Positions 45,215 through 54,340 of a stretch of 64,000 nt of DNA are shown here, piece by piece. Location of the stretch: contig NZ_CP042266.1 in the NCBI RefSeq assembly GCF_007856155.1, forward strand, positions 2,294,001 through 2,358,000, given 5' to 3'. The stretch is from Streptomyces qinzhouensis. GTDB lineage: Bacteria > Actinomycetota > Actinomycetes > Streptomycetales > Streptomycetaceae. How positions within the stretch are numbered: position 1 is the stretch's first letter; every line of letters begins with the position of its first letter. The position numbers were made by a program, and so were the translations under genes. The notes beneath the pieces were generated by a model. The model did not search any database, had not been told where the DNA came from, and was given only the letters and a program-made list of their open reading frames with translations.

Positions 45215-48200
45215 GTGCGGTTGGCGCGCGGGATGCGTCCCGGCAGAGGTACGGCCACGGCGGTGGCCGTCGCGGTGCTGGGCGGGCTCCTCGGCGGCGC
45301 CCAAGCCGCGATCGCCGCGCCCGGCGCCGTACCGCGCACTCCGGCAAGCCCGGAGGGCCGTAACGAAGGCTCCGTACCGCCGGTATGGCCGCGCCCCCAG
45401 TCGCTGAAGCCGCTGGGCCCGGCCGTGCCCCTGGGCGCGGAGGTGACCGTGGTGGCGGGCCCGGACGCCGATCCGTACGCCGTGGAGGCCGCGCATCGTG
45501 TCCTGCGCGACGCCGGGGTCAGCACCCTCTATACGACGCTCCCCGGGCGCGGACCCGTCGTGCGTCTCGACGGTCCCGGCGCCGAGGAGGCCCTGCGCGC
45601 CCTGCGGGTCGCCGAGCTCGGCGATCTGCCGTCCGGGGGCTACCGGCTGGCGGCGGGCGTGCTCGGCGGCCGGGGCACGGTGGCTGTGGCCGGTACCGGA
45701 CCCGACGGGCTCTTCCACGGCGTTCAGACCCTGCGCCAACTGGTCCGCGGCAACACCCCCGCGGTCGCGGGTGTCGTGATCCGGGACTGGCCCGGTACGG
45801 CCGTACGCGGTATGACCGAGGGCTTCTACGGCCGCCCCTGGAGTCATGAACAGCGCCTGGCCCAGCTCGATTTCATGGGCCGCACCAAGCAGAACCGCTA
45901 TCTGTACGCCCCCGGGGACGATGTCTTCCGGCAGGCCCGCTGGCGCGAGCCGTATCCGGCGGAGCGGCGTGCGGAGTTCCGCGAACTGGCGGACCGGGCC
46001 CGGCGCAACCACGCCACGCTGGCCTGGGCGGTCTCCCCCGGGCAGCGGATGTGCCTGTCCGACGGGGCGGACGTCCGGGCGCTGAACCGGAAGATCGACG
46101 CGATGTGGGCGCTGGGGGTGCGCGCCTTCCAGCTCCAGTTCCAGGACGTCAGCTACAGCGAGTGGCACTGCGACGAGGACGCCGAGACCTTCGGCCGGGG
46201 ACCCGAGGCGGCGGCCCGCGCCCAGGCGAGGGTCGCGGGCGCGGTGGCCCGGGAACTGGCGGAGCGCCATCCGGGCGCGGAGCCGCTGTCCCTGCTGCCG
46301 ACGGAGTTCTACCAGGAGGGCGGGACCGCCTATCGGCGGGCGCTCGCCGCCGCGCTGGACGAGCGCGTGCAGGTGGCGTGGACCGGGGTCGGGGTCGTCC
46401 CGCGAACGATCACCGGGCGGCAGCTGGCCGGGGCGCGTGAGGTGTTCGGGCATCCCCTGGTGACGATGGACAACTATCCCGTCAACGACTATGCGCAGGA
46501 TCGTCTCTTCCTCGGGCCCTACACGGGCCGGGAGCCCGCGGTGGCGGCCGGTTCCGCCGCGCTGCTGGCCAATGCGATGGAGCAGGCGTCGGCGTCCCGT
46601 ATCCCGCTGTTCACGGCCGCCGACTACGCCTGGAACCCCAAGGGCTACCGGCCCGGCGAGTCGTGGCGGGCGGCGCTGGACCAGTTGGCGGACGGTGACC
46701 GGGCGGCGCGCGAGGCGCTCGGGGTGCTCGCCGGGAACCATGCCTCCTCGGTCCTGGAGGACACCGAGTCGGGCTATCTCCGCCCGTATCTCGACGCCTT
46801 CCGGAACGCCCTGGCGGCCGGCACGGCTCCGGCGGTCCTGGACCGGGCGGCGGCCGCGCTGCGGGCCCGGTTCACGGAGATGCGCCGGGCACCGGCCGGG
46901 CTGGCGGGCACCGACGGCGGCCGGCTGGACGACGAGATACGTCCGTGGCTGGACCAGTTGGCGCGGTACGGGCAGGCGGGCGAACTGGCCGTCGACCTGC
47001 TCCGGGCCCAGGCGGGCGGCGACGGCCCGGCGGCCTGGCGGGCGTCGCTGGCGCTGGAGCCGCTCCGTACGGAACCCGTGAAGGGCCGGGCGGTGGTCGG
47101 CAAGGGTGTACTGGAGCCGTTCCTCGACCGGGCGGCGGCCGATGCCGCGGCCTGGACGGGGGCGGACCGGGCACCGCGCCCCGACGGCGACGGCGTGGTC
47201 CGCCTGGAGCGGGCGCGGCCGGTGGAATCGGTGACGGCCATGACGGTCCCCGGGGTGCCGGGTACGGACCCGGGCCGTCTGGAGGCCCGGATTGCGGGCG
47301 AGGGCTGGCGTACGGTCGGCGTACTCTCACCGGGCGGCTGGACCCAGCTGCCGGCGGGCGGTCCGCGGGTGGACGCGCTGCGGGTGGCCGGGGGCGGACC
47401 GGGTACCGCGGTACGGGCCCTGGTGCCCTGGTACGCGGACGAGCCGACGGCCGGGACGGGCCTCGTCGAGCCGACGGTGGACGCCGACATCGGCGGTGCG
47501 CCGGTCCGGGCCGGTCTGCGGCTGAGCCCGCTGCGGCCGTCGGACGTGACGGGCACGCTGACGGTGAAGGCGCCGCCCGGCCTCATGGTCCGGGCGCCCG
47601 CGCGGGTGACCGTCCCGCGCGGCCGGGCACTGACGGTGCCGGTCGAGGTGACCGTCCCGGCGGGCGCGCCCGCGGGCGCGTACCCCGTCGTGGTCTCCTT
47701 CGCCGGTACGGAGCGGATCCTGACGGTCCGCGCCTTCCCCCGGACCGGCGGCCCCGGTCTGCTCACCGGAACGGGCGCCGTCGCGTCCTCGTCGGGCGAC
47801 GAGACCCCCGGCTTCCCGGCTACGGCGGCGCTCGACGGGGATCCCCGGACCCGCTGGTCGTCGCGGTACGAGGACGGTGCGTGGTGGCAGGCCGAACTGC
47901 CGGAGAGCGCCCGGCTGGGCAAGATCGTCCTCCACTGGCAGGACGCCCATGCCGCCGGTTACCGGATCCAGGTCTCCGCCGACGGCCGGGCCTGGCAGAC
48001 GGCCGCGACGGTCGGCGACGGGCGCGGCGGGACCGAAACGGTCCGGATGGACGCCCCCGGCACCCGTTTCCTCCGGGTTCAGGGGGACCGGCGGGCCACC
48101 CGATTCGGCTATTCGCTCTTCTCGGTCGAGGCCTATGCGGTGGGGGCGGGGACGGCGGACGCGGGTCCGCTTCCCGGCGCCGGTACGGTCCCGGATACGG

Positions 48201-48238
48201 GCCGGGCCACGGGCCCGGCGGACCCGCCCGGTTCCTGA
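45215..48238 (+). CDS. Secreted GH84-like beta-N-acetylglucosaminidase
   Basis: 1007 residues. GTG start with GGAGGGGGG five bases upstream, and a signal peptide ending near AQAAIAAPG. A GH20b-like N-terminal domain (VWPRPQSLKPLG...) is followed by the GH84 barrel from RGMTEGFYGRPWSHEQR, including RYLYAPGDD. The catalytic pair, Asp-Asp in characterised GH84 enzymes, reads Gln310-Asp311 in LQFQDVSYSEW. C-terminal parts include an NEW3-like beta domain and a discoidin/F5-8C carbohydrate-binding domain (about residues 857-978). It presumably acts on GlcNAc-containing glycans outside the cell. Catalysis is uncertain because the acetamido-polarising Asp is replaced. Confidence 0.85.
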   Translation: MRLARGMRPGRGTATAVAVAVLGGLLGGAQAAIAAPGAVPRTPASPEGRNEGSVPPVWPRPQSLKPLGPAVPLGAEVTVVAGPDADPYAVEAAHRVLRDAGVSTLYTTLPGRGPVVRLDGPGAEEALRALRVAELGDLPSGGYRLAAGVLGGRGTVAVAGTGPDGLFHGVQTLRQLVRGNTPAVAGVVIRDWPGTAVRGMTEGFYGRPWSHEQRLAQLDFMGRTKQNRYLYAPGDDVFRQARWREPYPAERRAEFRELADRARRNHATLAWAVSPGQRMCLSDGADVRALNRKIDAMWALGVRAFQLQFQDVSYSEWHCDEDAETFGRGPEAAARAQARVAGAVARELAERHPGAEPLSLLPTEFYQEGGTAYRRALAAALDERVQVAWTGVGVVPRTITGRQLAGAREVFGHPLVTMDNYPVNDYAQDRLFLGPYTGREPAVAAGSAALLANAMEQASASRIPLFTAADYAWNPKGYRPGESWRAALDQLADGDRAAREALGVLAGNHASSVLEDTESGYLRPYLDAFRNALAAGTAPAVLDRAAAALRARFTEMRRAPAGLAGTDGGRLDDEIRPWLDQLARYGQAGELAVDLLRAQAGGDGPAAWRASLALEPLRTEPVKGRAVVGKGVLEPFLDRAAADAAAWTGADRAPRPDGDGVVRLERARPVESVTAMTVPGVPGTDPGRLEARIAGEGWRTVGVLSPGGWTQLPAGGPRVDALRVAGGGPGTAVRALVPWYADEPTAGTGLVEPTVDADIGGAPVRAGLRLSPLRPSDVTGTLTVKAPPGLMVRAPARVTVPRGRALTVPVEVTVPAGAPAGAYPVVVSFAGTERILTVRAFPRTGGPGLLTGTGAVASSSGDETPGFPATAALDGDPRTRWSSRYEDGAWWQAELPESARLGKIVLHWQDAHAAGYRIQVSADGRAWQTAATVGDGRGGTETVRMDAPGTRFLRVQGDRRATRFGYSLFSVEAYAVGAGTADAGPLPGAGTVPDTGRATGPADPPGS

Positions 48239-48332
48239 AGGGGCCGGGTGTCCCGGCCGTGCCGGGTGTCCGGGCAGGGGCGCAGGAAGGCGGCAGGACC
48301 AGCAGGGGGAACGGCCGGAGCATGACAGAAGC

Positions 48333-48356
48333 TCCCCGGGCCCGCGTGCCCGGGGA
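48333..48356. terminator. Terminator between glycosidase and HNH gene
   Basis: A 9-bp stem (48333-48341 with 48348-48356) lies in the convergent gap; on the minus strand it is preceded by a T-rich stretch. Confidence 0.55.
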
Positions 48357-48376
48357 ACGAAAAATGGCTCCGGTTC

Positions 48377-48913
48377 TCAGGCGGAAACGCCGTCGATCCG
48401 AGCCATCGCGTCCTCCGCGCCGTACGGTTGCAGATACGGCAGCCAGCGCGGATCCCGGTGTCCCGTACCGATGATCCGCCAGGCCAGTCCGCTCGGCGGG
48501 GCCGGTTGGTGCGTCAGCCGCCAGCCCAGTTCGCGCAGCTGGCGGTCGGCCTTGACATGGTTGCAGCGACGGCACGCGGCGACGACGTTGTCCCAGACGT
48601 GCTTCCCACCGCGGCTGCGCGGAATGACGTGGTCGACGCTGGTTGCGACGCCACCGCAGTACATACAGCGCCCGCCGTCACGGGCGAAGAGGGCCTTGCG
48701 GGTCAGTGGAACGGGCCCCCGGTAGGGGACCCGTACGAACCGCTTCAGGCGGACGACGCTCGGTGCTGCGATCGCACGGGTCGCGCTGTGCAGAAAGGCG
48801 CCGGACTCCTCCAGGCAGAGAGCCTTGTTCTCCAGGACGAGGACGAGCGCGCGGCGGAGCGGTACGACGCCGAGCGGCTCGTACGACGCATTGAGGACCA
48901 GGACATGCGGCAC
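48377..48913 (-). CDS. HNH endonuclease family protein
   Basis: 178 residues. GTG start at 48913 with AAGGAGG upstream. MPHVLVLNASYEPLGVVPLRRALVLVLENKA is the standard opening of the actinobacterial HNH family. The HNH core runs RDGGRCMYCGG ... SVDHVIPRSRGGKHVWDNVVAACRRCNHVKADR, with zinc-binding CxxC pairs and the His of the betabeta-alpha-metal site. The family is widespread and conserved in actinobacteria, outside mobile elements; its role is unsettled. It is divergent from mscS. Confidence 0.9.
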   Translation of the reverse strand: MPHVLVLNASYEPLGVVPLRRALVLVLENKALCLEESGAFLHSATRAIAAPSVVRLKRFVRVPYRGPVPLTRKALFARDGGRCMYCGGVATSVDHVIPRSRGGKHVWDNVVAACRRCNHVKADRQLRELGWRLTHQPAPPSGLAWRIIGTGHRDPRWLPYLQPYGAEDAMARIDGVSA

Positions 48914-49208
48914 GGTTGATGCCTCCTTGTACGCCGGCGACGCGTGGCTCGCGCCGGGACGATCTGCTTTTAGTTTCTCCTCAGTGCAGGTCGGTACGCC
49001 ACCACGTAGTGGTAACGGGCTCGAAGTGTTTTCAACCACACCACCGGCCCCACCAGTGCGGCGGATGGACGTTCCCGGGCTTCCTCCGGCTGCGATTCAC
49101 GGGCCGCCGGGTGAGTCTGGTCTCTCCCGCCGCGCGCGGAGGGGGTCGGCCCGGATGCCGCCGTTAGGGTGGTTGATCTGCTGTACGCCATGCCTGGAGG
49201 TTCCCCCC

Positions 49209-50321
49209 GTGACCGGCTTCTGGTCGTCGACCGCCCTCGCCGTGCCCCGCTCGGCGGGGACACCGTCACCGTCCGAGCCCCCCTCCGGCACCCCCGTCGT
49301 CACCCTCGACGAGGCCGCCGAGAGGGCCGGGAACGCGGCCGGCTGGGTGGAGGAGAACTGGTCCACCTGGCTCAACACCGGACTGCGGATCCTGCTGATC
49401 CTGGTGGTCGCGCTGGTGCTGAGGATGCTGGTGCGCCGGGCGCTGACCAAGCTGATAGAGCGGATGAACCGTTCCGCCCAGGCCGTGGAGGGGACCACTC
49501 TCGGCGGGCTGCTGGTGAACGCGGAGCGGCGGCGGCAGCGCTCGGAGGCGATCGGTTCCGTCCTGCGCTCGATCTCGTCGTTCCTGATCCTGGGCACGGC
49601 CGGGCTGATGATCCTCGGCGCCTTCAAGATCAACCTCGCGCCGCTGCTGGCCTCCGCCGGAGTCGCGGGCGTGGCGATCGGCTTCGGTGCCCGCAATCTG
49701 GTCACCGACTTCCTCTCCGGTGTCTTCATGATCATGGAGGATCAGTACGGCGTCGGGGACACCGTCGACGCGGGCGTGGCGACCGGCGAGGTCGTCGAGG
49801 TCGGCCTGCGGGTGACCAAGCTGCGCGGCGACGACGGCGAGGTCTGGTACGTCCGCAACGGCGAGATCAAGCGGATCGGCAACCTCAGCCAGGGCTGGGC
49901 GACCGCGACGGTCGATGTCACGGTCCGGCCGACCGAGGACATGGACCGGGTCCGTTCGGTGATCGGCGGGGTCGCGGAGGAGCTGGCGAAGGCCGAGCCG
50001 TGGAACGAGCAGCTGTGGGGGCCGGTGGAAACGCTCGGCCTGACCGAGGTGCTGCTGGACTCCATGACGATCCGGGTCGCGGGCCGGACCATGCCGGGCA
50101 AGGCGCTGTCGGTGGAGCGCGAGCTGCGCTGGCGGATCAAGCGGGCGTTCGACGCGGCGGGCATCCGGATCGTCGGCGGGATCCCGGTCCCGGAGACGGA
50201 GAGCGCGGCGGCCGATCCGTCGGCTTCGATGGCGGCACCGTCCGCGCTGGCGAGCCCGACCTCGCCGCAGTCACTGGCCACGGCGCCGATTCCGCCGGCT
50301 CCCCCGAACCTCCAGAAGTAA
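49209..50321 (+). CDS. MscS-type mechanosensitive ion channel
   Basis: 370 residues. GTG start with GGAGG eight bases upstream. Three membrane segments are followed by the pore-lining and beta domain, seen as VAIGFGARNLVTDFLSGVFMIMEDQYGVGDTVD. The C-terminal cage domain ends in an unstructured Ala/Pro/Ser tail. It releases osmolytes on hypo-osmotic shock. The gene seems monocistronic; the csn regulon begins about 200 bp downstream. Confidence 0.92.
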   Translation: MTGFWSSTALAVPRSAGTPSPSEPPSGTPVVTLDEAAERAGNAAGWVEENWSTWLNTGLRILLILVVALVLRMLVRRALTKLIERMNRSAQAVEGTTLGGLLVNAERRRQRSEAIGSVLRSISSFLILGTAGLMILGAFKINLAPLLASAGVAGVAIGFGARNLVTDFLSGVFMIMEDQYGVGDTVDAGVATGEVVEVGLRVTKLRGDDGEVWYVRNGEIKRIGNLSQGWATATVDVTVRPTEDMDRVRSVIGGVAEELAKAEPWNEQLWGPVETLGLTEVLLDSMTIRVAGRTMPGKALSVERELRWRIKRAFDAAGIRIVGGIPVPETESAAADPSASMAAPSALASPTSPQSLATAPIPPAPPNLQK

Positions 50322-50403
50322 CACCTGGTACGGGCGGCACACCGCAGGGACGGACTCCTCCAGGGTCCTCCCCTGCCGCATACCGGGTGCCCGCATGCCT
50401 GCA

Positions 50404-50466
50404 TGCCCTCCTGCCGGATGTCGCATGCCCGCGTGCCCGCGTGCCCGCGTGCCCTCCTGCCGGATG
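50404..50466. repeat. Short direct repeats before the csn operator
   Basis: TGCCCTCCTGCCGGATG occurs at 50404-50420 and 50450-50466. Between them TGCCCGCG is repeated three times in tandem (50426-50449). Confidence 0.7.
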
Positions 50467-50524
50467 CCGCTTGTGAACGCACCATTGACGCCCGCCCGAG
50501 TCCGTCATACGTTCGACCTCGCCA

Positions 50525-50541
50525 TTAGGAAACTTTCCTAA
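50525..50541. promoter_or_regulatory. CsnR operator (CsnR box)
   Basis: TTAGGAAACTTTCCTAA is a perfect palindrome centred on 50533. Its core GAAA-C-TTTC is the type of palindrome bound by CsnR in S. lividans upstream of csnR-K and chitosanase genes. It lies 26 bp before the csnR start and implies autorepression relieved by chito-oligosaccharides. Confidence 0.85.
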
Positions 50542-50567
50542 CAGTCGTCGCAGTCGTCGAAGGGCAG

Positions 50568-51809
50568 GTGTCCGCCGTGACCGGAACGGCCTCCGGCGTC
50601 CCCGGCCCTCCGGGTACCCCGGGCACCCCACGGGTCCTGCGGGCCATGAACGACCGTGCCGCACTCGGGCTGCTCCTGGAGTACGGCCCCCTGTCCCGGA
50701 GCAGGATCGGCAAGCTGACAGGGCTCTCCAAGCCCACCGCGTCACAGCTGCTGGTCCGCCTCGAAGCGGCCGGACTCGTCGTCGCCACCGGCACCACCGA
50801 GGGCCGCCCCGGCCCCGGCGCGCAGCTCTACACGGTCAATCCGCGGGCCGCCTTCGCCGCCGGGCTCGACGTCTCCCCGCGGCGTATCCGGGCCGCCGTC
50901 GCCGACCTCACCGGTACGGTCGTCGGCGAGTACGAGCTGGCGACCGGCCGGGTCCGGGCGGCCGGCGCGGTACAGCAGGTGACGGACGCCCTCGACGCCG
51001 CCGCCGGGTCGGCCGGACTGACCCGCTCCGACATCCACCGGCTCGTCATCGGCACCCCCGGCGCCTTCGATCCGTCCACCGGACAGTTGCGGTACGCCTC
51101 CCATCTGCCCGGCTGGCACTCCACGACCCTGCTGGACGAACTGGCCGCCGCGCTGCCGATGCCCTTCGAGCTGGAGAACGACGTCAATCTCGTCGCGGTC
51201 GCCGAACAGCGGCTCGGCGCGGCCCGGGGCCATGACGACTTCGTCCTGCTGTGGAACGAGGAGGGTCTCGGCGGCGCCCTGGTCATCGGCGGGAGGCTGC
51301 ATCGCGGCTTCACCGGCGGCGCGGGCGAGGTCGGCTTCCTCCCGGTCCCCGGCACCCCACTGATCCGGCAGGTCACCCGGGCCAACAGCGGCGGCTTCCA
51401 GGAGCTGGCCGGCGCCCAGGAGCTGCCGAAACTGGCCCGCAAACTCGGTGTCCGCGCCATCGGCGGCGGCCACTACACCCTGGTCGCCCCCCAACTGGTG
51501 GCCCAGGCGAGCGCGGCGGACGACGGCCCCTTCCGCGCCCTGCTGGAGACCTACGCCACGGCTCTGGCCACCGGACTCGCCTCCGTCGTCGCCGTCCTCG
51601 ACCCGGAGCTGGTCGTCCTGGCCGGCGAGGCCATCACCTCCGGTGGTGAGCCGCTGCGCGCCCGGGTCCAGGCGGAGCTGACCGAGCTGGCCGCGCCCCG
51701 GCCGAAGCTGGTCATGGCCGGCGTACCGGAACAGCCCGTGCTGCGCGGAGCGCTGGAGAGCGCGCTGGCGACCACCCGCGACGACGTCTTCGACACCTCG
51801 GCCCGCTGA
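50568..51809 (+). CDS. csnR: ROK-family repressor CsnR
   Basis: 413 residues from the GTG at 50568; a GTG at 50577 is an equally good start. An N-terminal winged helix (LLLEYGPLSRSRIGKLTGLSKPTASQLLVRLEAAGLV) precedes the ROK sugar-kinase-like domain (GLDVSPRRIRAAVADLTG; VIGTPGAFDP; ENDVNLVAVAEQRLG). The zinc and kinase residues of true ROK kinases are partly degraded, as in regulators. It represses the downstream transport/catabolism genes and probably itself through the palindrome at 50525. The order R-E-F-G-H-K matches the chitosan regulon known in S. lividans/S. coelicolor. Confidence 0.88.
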   Translation: MSAVTGTASGVPGPPGTPGTPRVLRAMNDRAALGLLLEYGPLSRSRIGKLTGLSKPTASQLLVRLEAAGLVVATGTTEGRPGPGAQLYTVNPRAAFAAGLDVSPRRIRAAVADLTGTVVGEYELATGRVRAAGAVQQVTDALDAAAGSAGLTRSDIHRLVIGTPGAFDPSTGQLRYASHLPGWHSTTLLDELAAALPMPFELENDVNLVAVAEQRLGAARGHDDFVLLWNEEGLGGALVIGGRLHRGFTGGAGEVGFLPVPGTPLIRQVTRANSGGFQELAGAQELPKLARKLGVRAIGGGHYTLVAPQLVAQASAADDGPFRALLETYATALATGLASVVAVLDPELVVLAGEAITSGGEPLRARVQAELTELAAPRPKLVMAGVPEQPVLRGALESALATTRDDVFDTSAR

Positions 51810-51964
51810 CGCCCACCGAACCCGTCCGCCCACCCCGTCCCCGTACCCTCACCTCCCTTCCCTCCCTCCCCTGCCGTATCCCCCGTCTCCGTACCCCCGC
51901 CCGCTCTCCCCACGGACTGCCCGACCCCCCTTGTTCAGGCCGACCGCCCCAAGGAGACACCGCC

Positions 51965-53344
51965 ATGTTCCGTACGGACCACACCACCAGGCGCACCAGA
52001 GACTCCATCCCCACTCGTCGCAGCCGCGGGGTCGCCGCCCTCGCCGTGGCCGCGTCCCTGGCCCTGCTCGCCGCCGGCTGTACCGGATCGCACGGATCCA
52101 CCGCCGAGGACGATCCGAAGGCGAAGACCACGCTCACCCTCTGGCACGGCTGGTCGGCTCCCGCCGAGGTCAAGGCCATCGAGGACAATGTGAAGCGCTT
52201 CGAGGACAAGTACCCCAACATCACGGTGAAGACCGTCAAGAACATGACGGACGCGAAGATCCAGCAGGCGCTGCGGGCGGGTGGCTCCCAGGCGCCGGAC
52301 GTGGTGGCCTCCTTCACCACCGACAGCGTCGGGAAGTTCTGCGATACCGGCGCTCTTGTCGACCTCGGCCCGTTCCTGAAGAAGGCGAAGATCGACGCGG
52401 CGAAGGTGTTCCACCGGCCACTGCTCGAATACACCCGGTTCGAGGGCAATCAGTGCGCCCTGCCGCTGCTCAACGATGCCTACGGCCTCTACTACAACAA
52501 GGACGAGTTCAAGAAGGCCGGGATCGCCGCGCCGCCGAAGACCTGGAGCGAATTCGAGCAGGTCGCCCGGAAGCTCACCCGGCACCGCGGCGCCGGTTAC
52601 GAGCAGCTCGGATTCATGCCGAACTACCACGGCTACGAGACCACGTCGATGCATTACGCCGCCCAGTGGTCCCCGACGTACTTCGACGCCGACGGGAAGT
52701 CGAAGGTCGCCGAGGATCCGGCCTTCGCCAGGATGATGCTCTTCCAGAAGCGTCTGGTCGACGCCCTCGGCGGCTACGCGAAACTGGAGAAGTACCGCAA
52801 TACCTTCGGCGACGAATGGGGCGCCGAACACCCCTTCCACACCGGCCGGGTCGCCATGCAGCTCGACGGCGAATGGCGGCTCGGCATGGCCGAGGACGCC
52901 GGGGTCGACTTCGAGATCGGTACGGCTCCGCTGCCGGTCGCCGATGAACTGGCCGCCGACTACGGAATGGGCTATCTCTCCGGCACGATCATGGGCATCG
53001 CGGCCACCAGCAAGAAGCAGAACGCGGCCTGGGAACTGGTGAAGTACATGACCACGGACACCGCCGCGGTGGTCGCCTTCGCCAATGGAATCCGCAATAT
53101 CCCCTCCACCATCGAGGCGCTGAACTCGCCCGATCTCCGATTCGACCCGAGGTTCAGGACCTTTGTCGACATCGCGAAGCACCCGAAGTCGAACACCACG
53201 CCCGCACAGGTCGACGGCGGCGCCTACCAGGTGACCCTCCAGGACCTCGGTTACCGGTACGAATCCGGGAAGGTGAAGGATCTGCAGGCCGGTCTGGCGG
53301 AGACGGCCCGGCAGATCGACGTCGATATCGAGAAGCAGAAGTAG
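51965..53344 (+). CDS. csnE: Chito-oligosaccharide-binding lipoprotein CsnE
   Basis: 459 residues. AAGGAG eight bases before the ATG. It has a signal peptide with a lipobox at Cys39 (LLAAGC). A family-1 extracellular solute-binding fold starts at KTTLTLWHGWSAPAEVKAIEDNVKRFEDKYPNITVK. It would capture chitosan-derived oligosaccharides for the CsnF/CsnG permeases. No ABC ATPase is encoded here, so a shared ATPase such as MsiK is expected. It is 155 bp downstream of csnR with no clear terminator between. Confidence 0.9.
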   Translation: MFRTDHTTRRTRDSIPTRRSRGVAALAVAASLALLAAGCTGSHGSTAEDDPKAKTTLTLWHGWSAPAEVKAIEDNVKRFEDKYPNITVKTVKNMTDAKIQQALRAGGSQAPDVVASFTTDSVGKFCDTGALVDLGPFLKKAKIDAAKVFHRPLLEYTRFEGNQCALPLLNDAYGLYYNKDEFKKAGIAAPPKTWSEFEQVARKLTRHRGAGYEQLGFMPNYHGYETTSMHYAAQWSPTYFDADGKSKVAEDPAFARMMLFQKRLVDALGGYAKLEKYRNTFGDEWGAEHPFHTGRVAMQLDGEWRLGMAEDAGVDFEIGTAPLPVADELAADYGMGYLSGTIMGIAATSKKQNAAWELVKYMTTDTAAVVAFANGIRNIPSTIEALNSPDLRFDPRFRTFVDIAKHPKSNTTPAQVDGGAYQVTLQDLGYRYESGKVKDLQAGLAETARQIDVDIEKQK

Positions 53345-53362
53345 CGGCGGACCGCGACCCGG

Positions 53363-54340
53363 ATGACTCTGATGACCCGGACAACCCGGATAACCCGGAC
53401 GGCCACCTACACCCTGCGCTCGAAGCGCCGCCGGTCGGCGCTCCGTACCGTCGCGTTCCTGTCGCCGTGGCTGATCGGCTTCGGCGTGTTCTTCGCCTAT
53501 CCGCTGATCTCGACCATCTATTTCTCCTTCATGAAGTACGACGGTTTCCGTCCTCCCGTCCCCAACGGACTGGAGAACTGGACCTATGTCTTCACCGAGT
53601 ACCGGCTCTTCTGGCCCGCACTCCAGAACACGCTCTGGCTGGTCGTCGTCATGGTCGGCTGCCGGGTGGTGTTCGGCCTGGGCGTCGGGCTGCTGGTGAT
53701 CCGGATCAAGAGCGGGGGCAGAGTCTTCCGTACCCTCTTCTATCTGCCTCATCTCGCTCCGCCGGTCGCCGCGACGCTGGCCTTCGTCTTTCTTCTCAAT
53801 CCCGGTACGGGCCCGGTGAATTCCGTACTGGAAACGCTGGGCCTGCCCGCCCCTGGCTGGTTCACCGACCCCGACTGGTCACGGCCCGCGCTGACCGTTC
53901 TGGCGCTCTGGGGGATAGGAGATCTGATGGTGATCTTCATGGCCGCGCTGCTCGACGTACCGAAGGAGCAGTACGAGGCGGCCGAACTGGACGGCGCATC
54001 GGCCTTCGGCAAGTTCCGCCACATCACCCTGCCGCATATCTCCCCGATCGTGCTGTTCGCCGTGGTCACCGGGGTCATCCAGACGATGCAGTACTACACC
54101 CAGCCGCTGGTGGCCGGAAAGGTGGCGTCCGGGATCATCGGCGGCAGCGGGCAGCAGTTCGAGCCCGGCTATCCCGAGAATTCCACCGTCACCCTCCCCC
54201 AGTTGGTCTACGACATCGGCTTCCAGCGCTTCGACTACGGCGCGGCGGCGGTCGTCGCGCTCGTCCTGTTCGCGCTCTCGATGCTTTTCACCGCACTGCT
54301 GATGCGCCGCCGCAGCGGACTGCTCGGGCCGGGTGACTGA
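53363..54340 (+). CDS. csnF: ABC sugar permease CsnF
   Basis: 325 residues, six predicted helices, MalF-like. The EAA loop is QYEAAELDGASAFGKFRHITLPHISP. It starts 18 bp after csnE and overlaps csnG. It is the membrane subunit of the chito-oligosaccharide importer. Confidence 0.9.
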   Translation: MTLMTRTTRITRTATYTLRSKRRRSALRTVAFLSPWLIGFGVFFAYPLISTIYFSFMKYDGFRPPVPNGLENWTYVFTEYRLFWPALQNTLWLVVVMVGCRVVFGLGVGLLVIRIKSGGRVFRTLFYLPHLAPPVAATLAFVFLLNPGTGPVNSVLETLGLPAPGWFTDPDWSRPALTVLALWGIGDLMVIFMAALLDVPKEQYEAAELDGASAFGKFRHITLPHISPIVLFAVVTGVIQTMQYYTQPLVAGKVASGIIGGSGQQFEPGYPENSTVTLPQLVYDIGFQRFDYGAAAVVALVLFALSMLFTALLMRRRSGLLGPGD

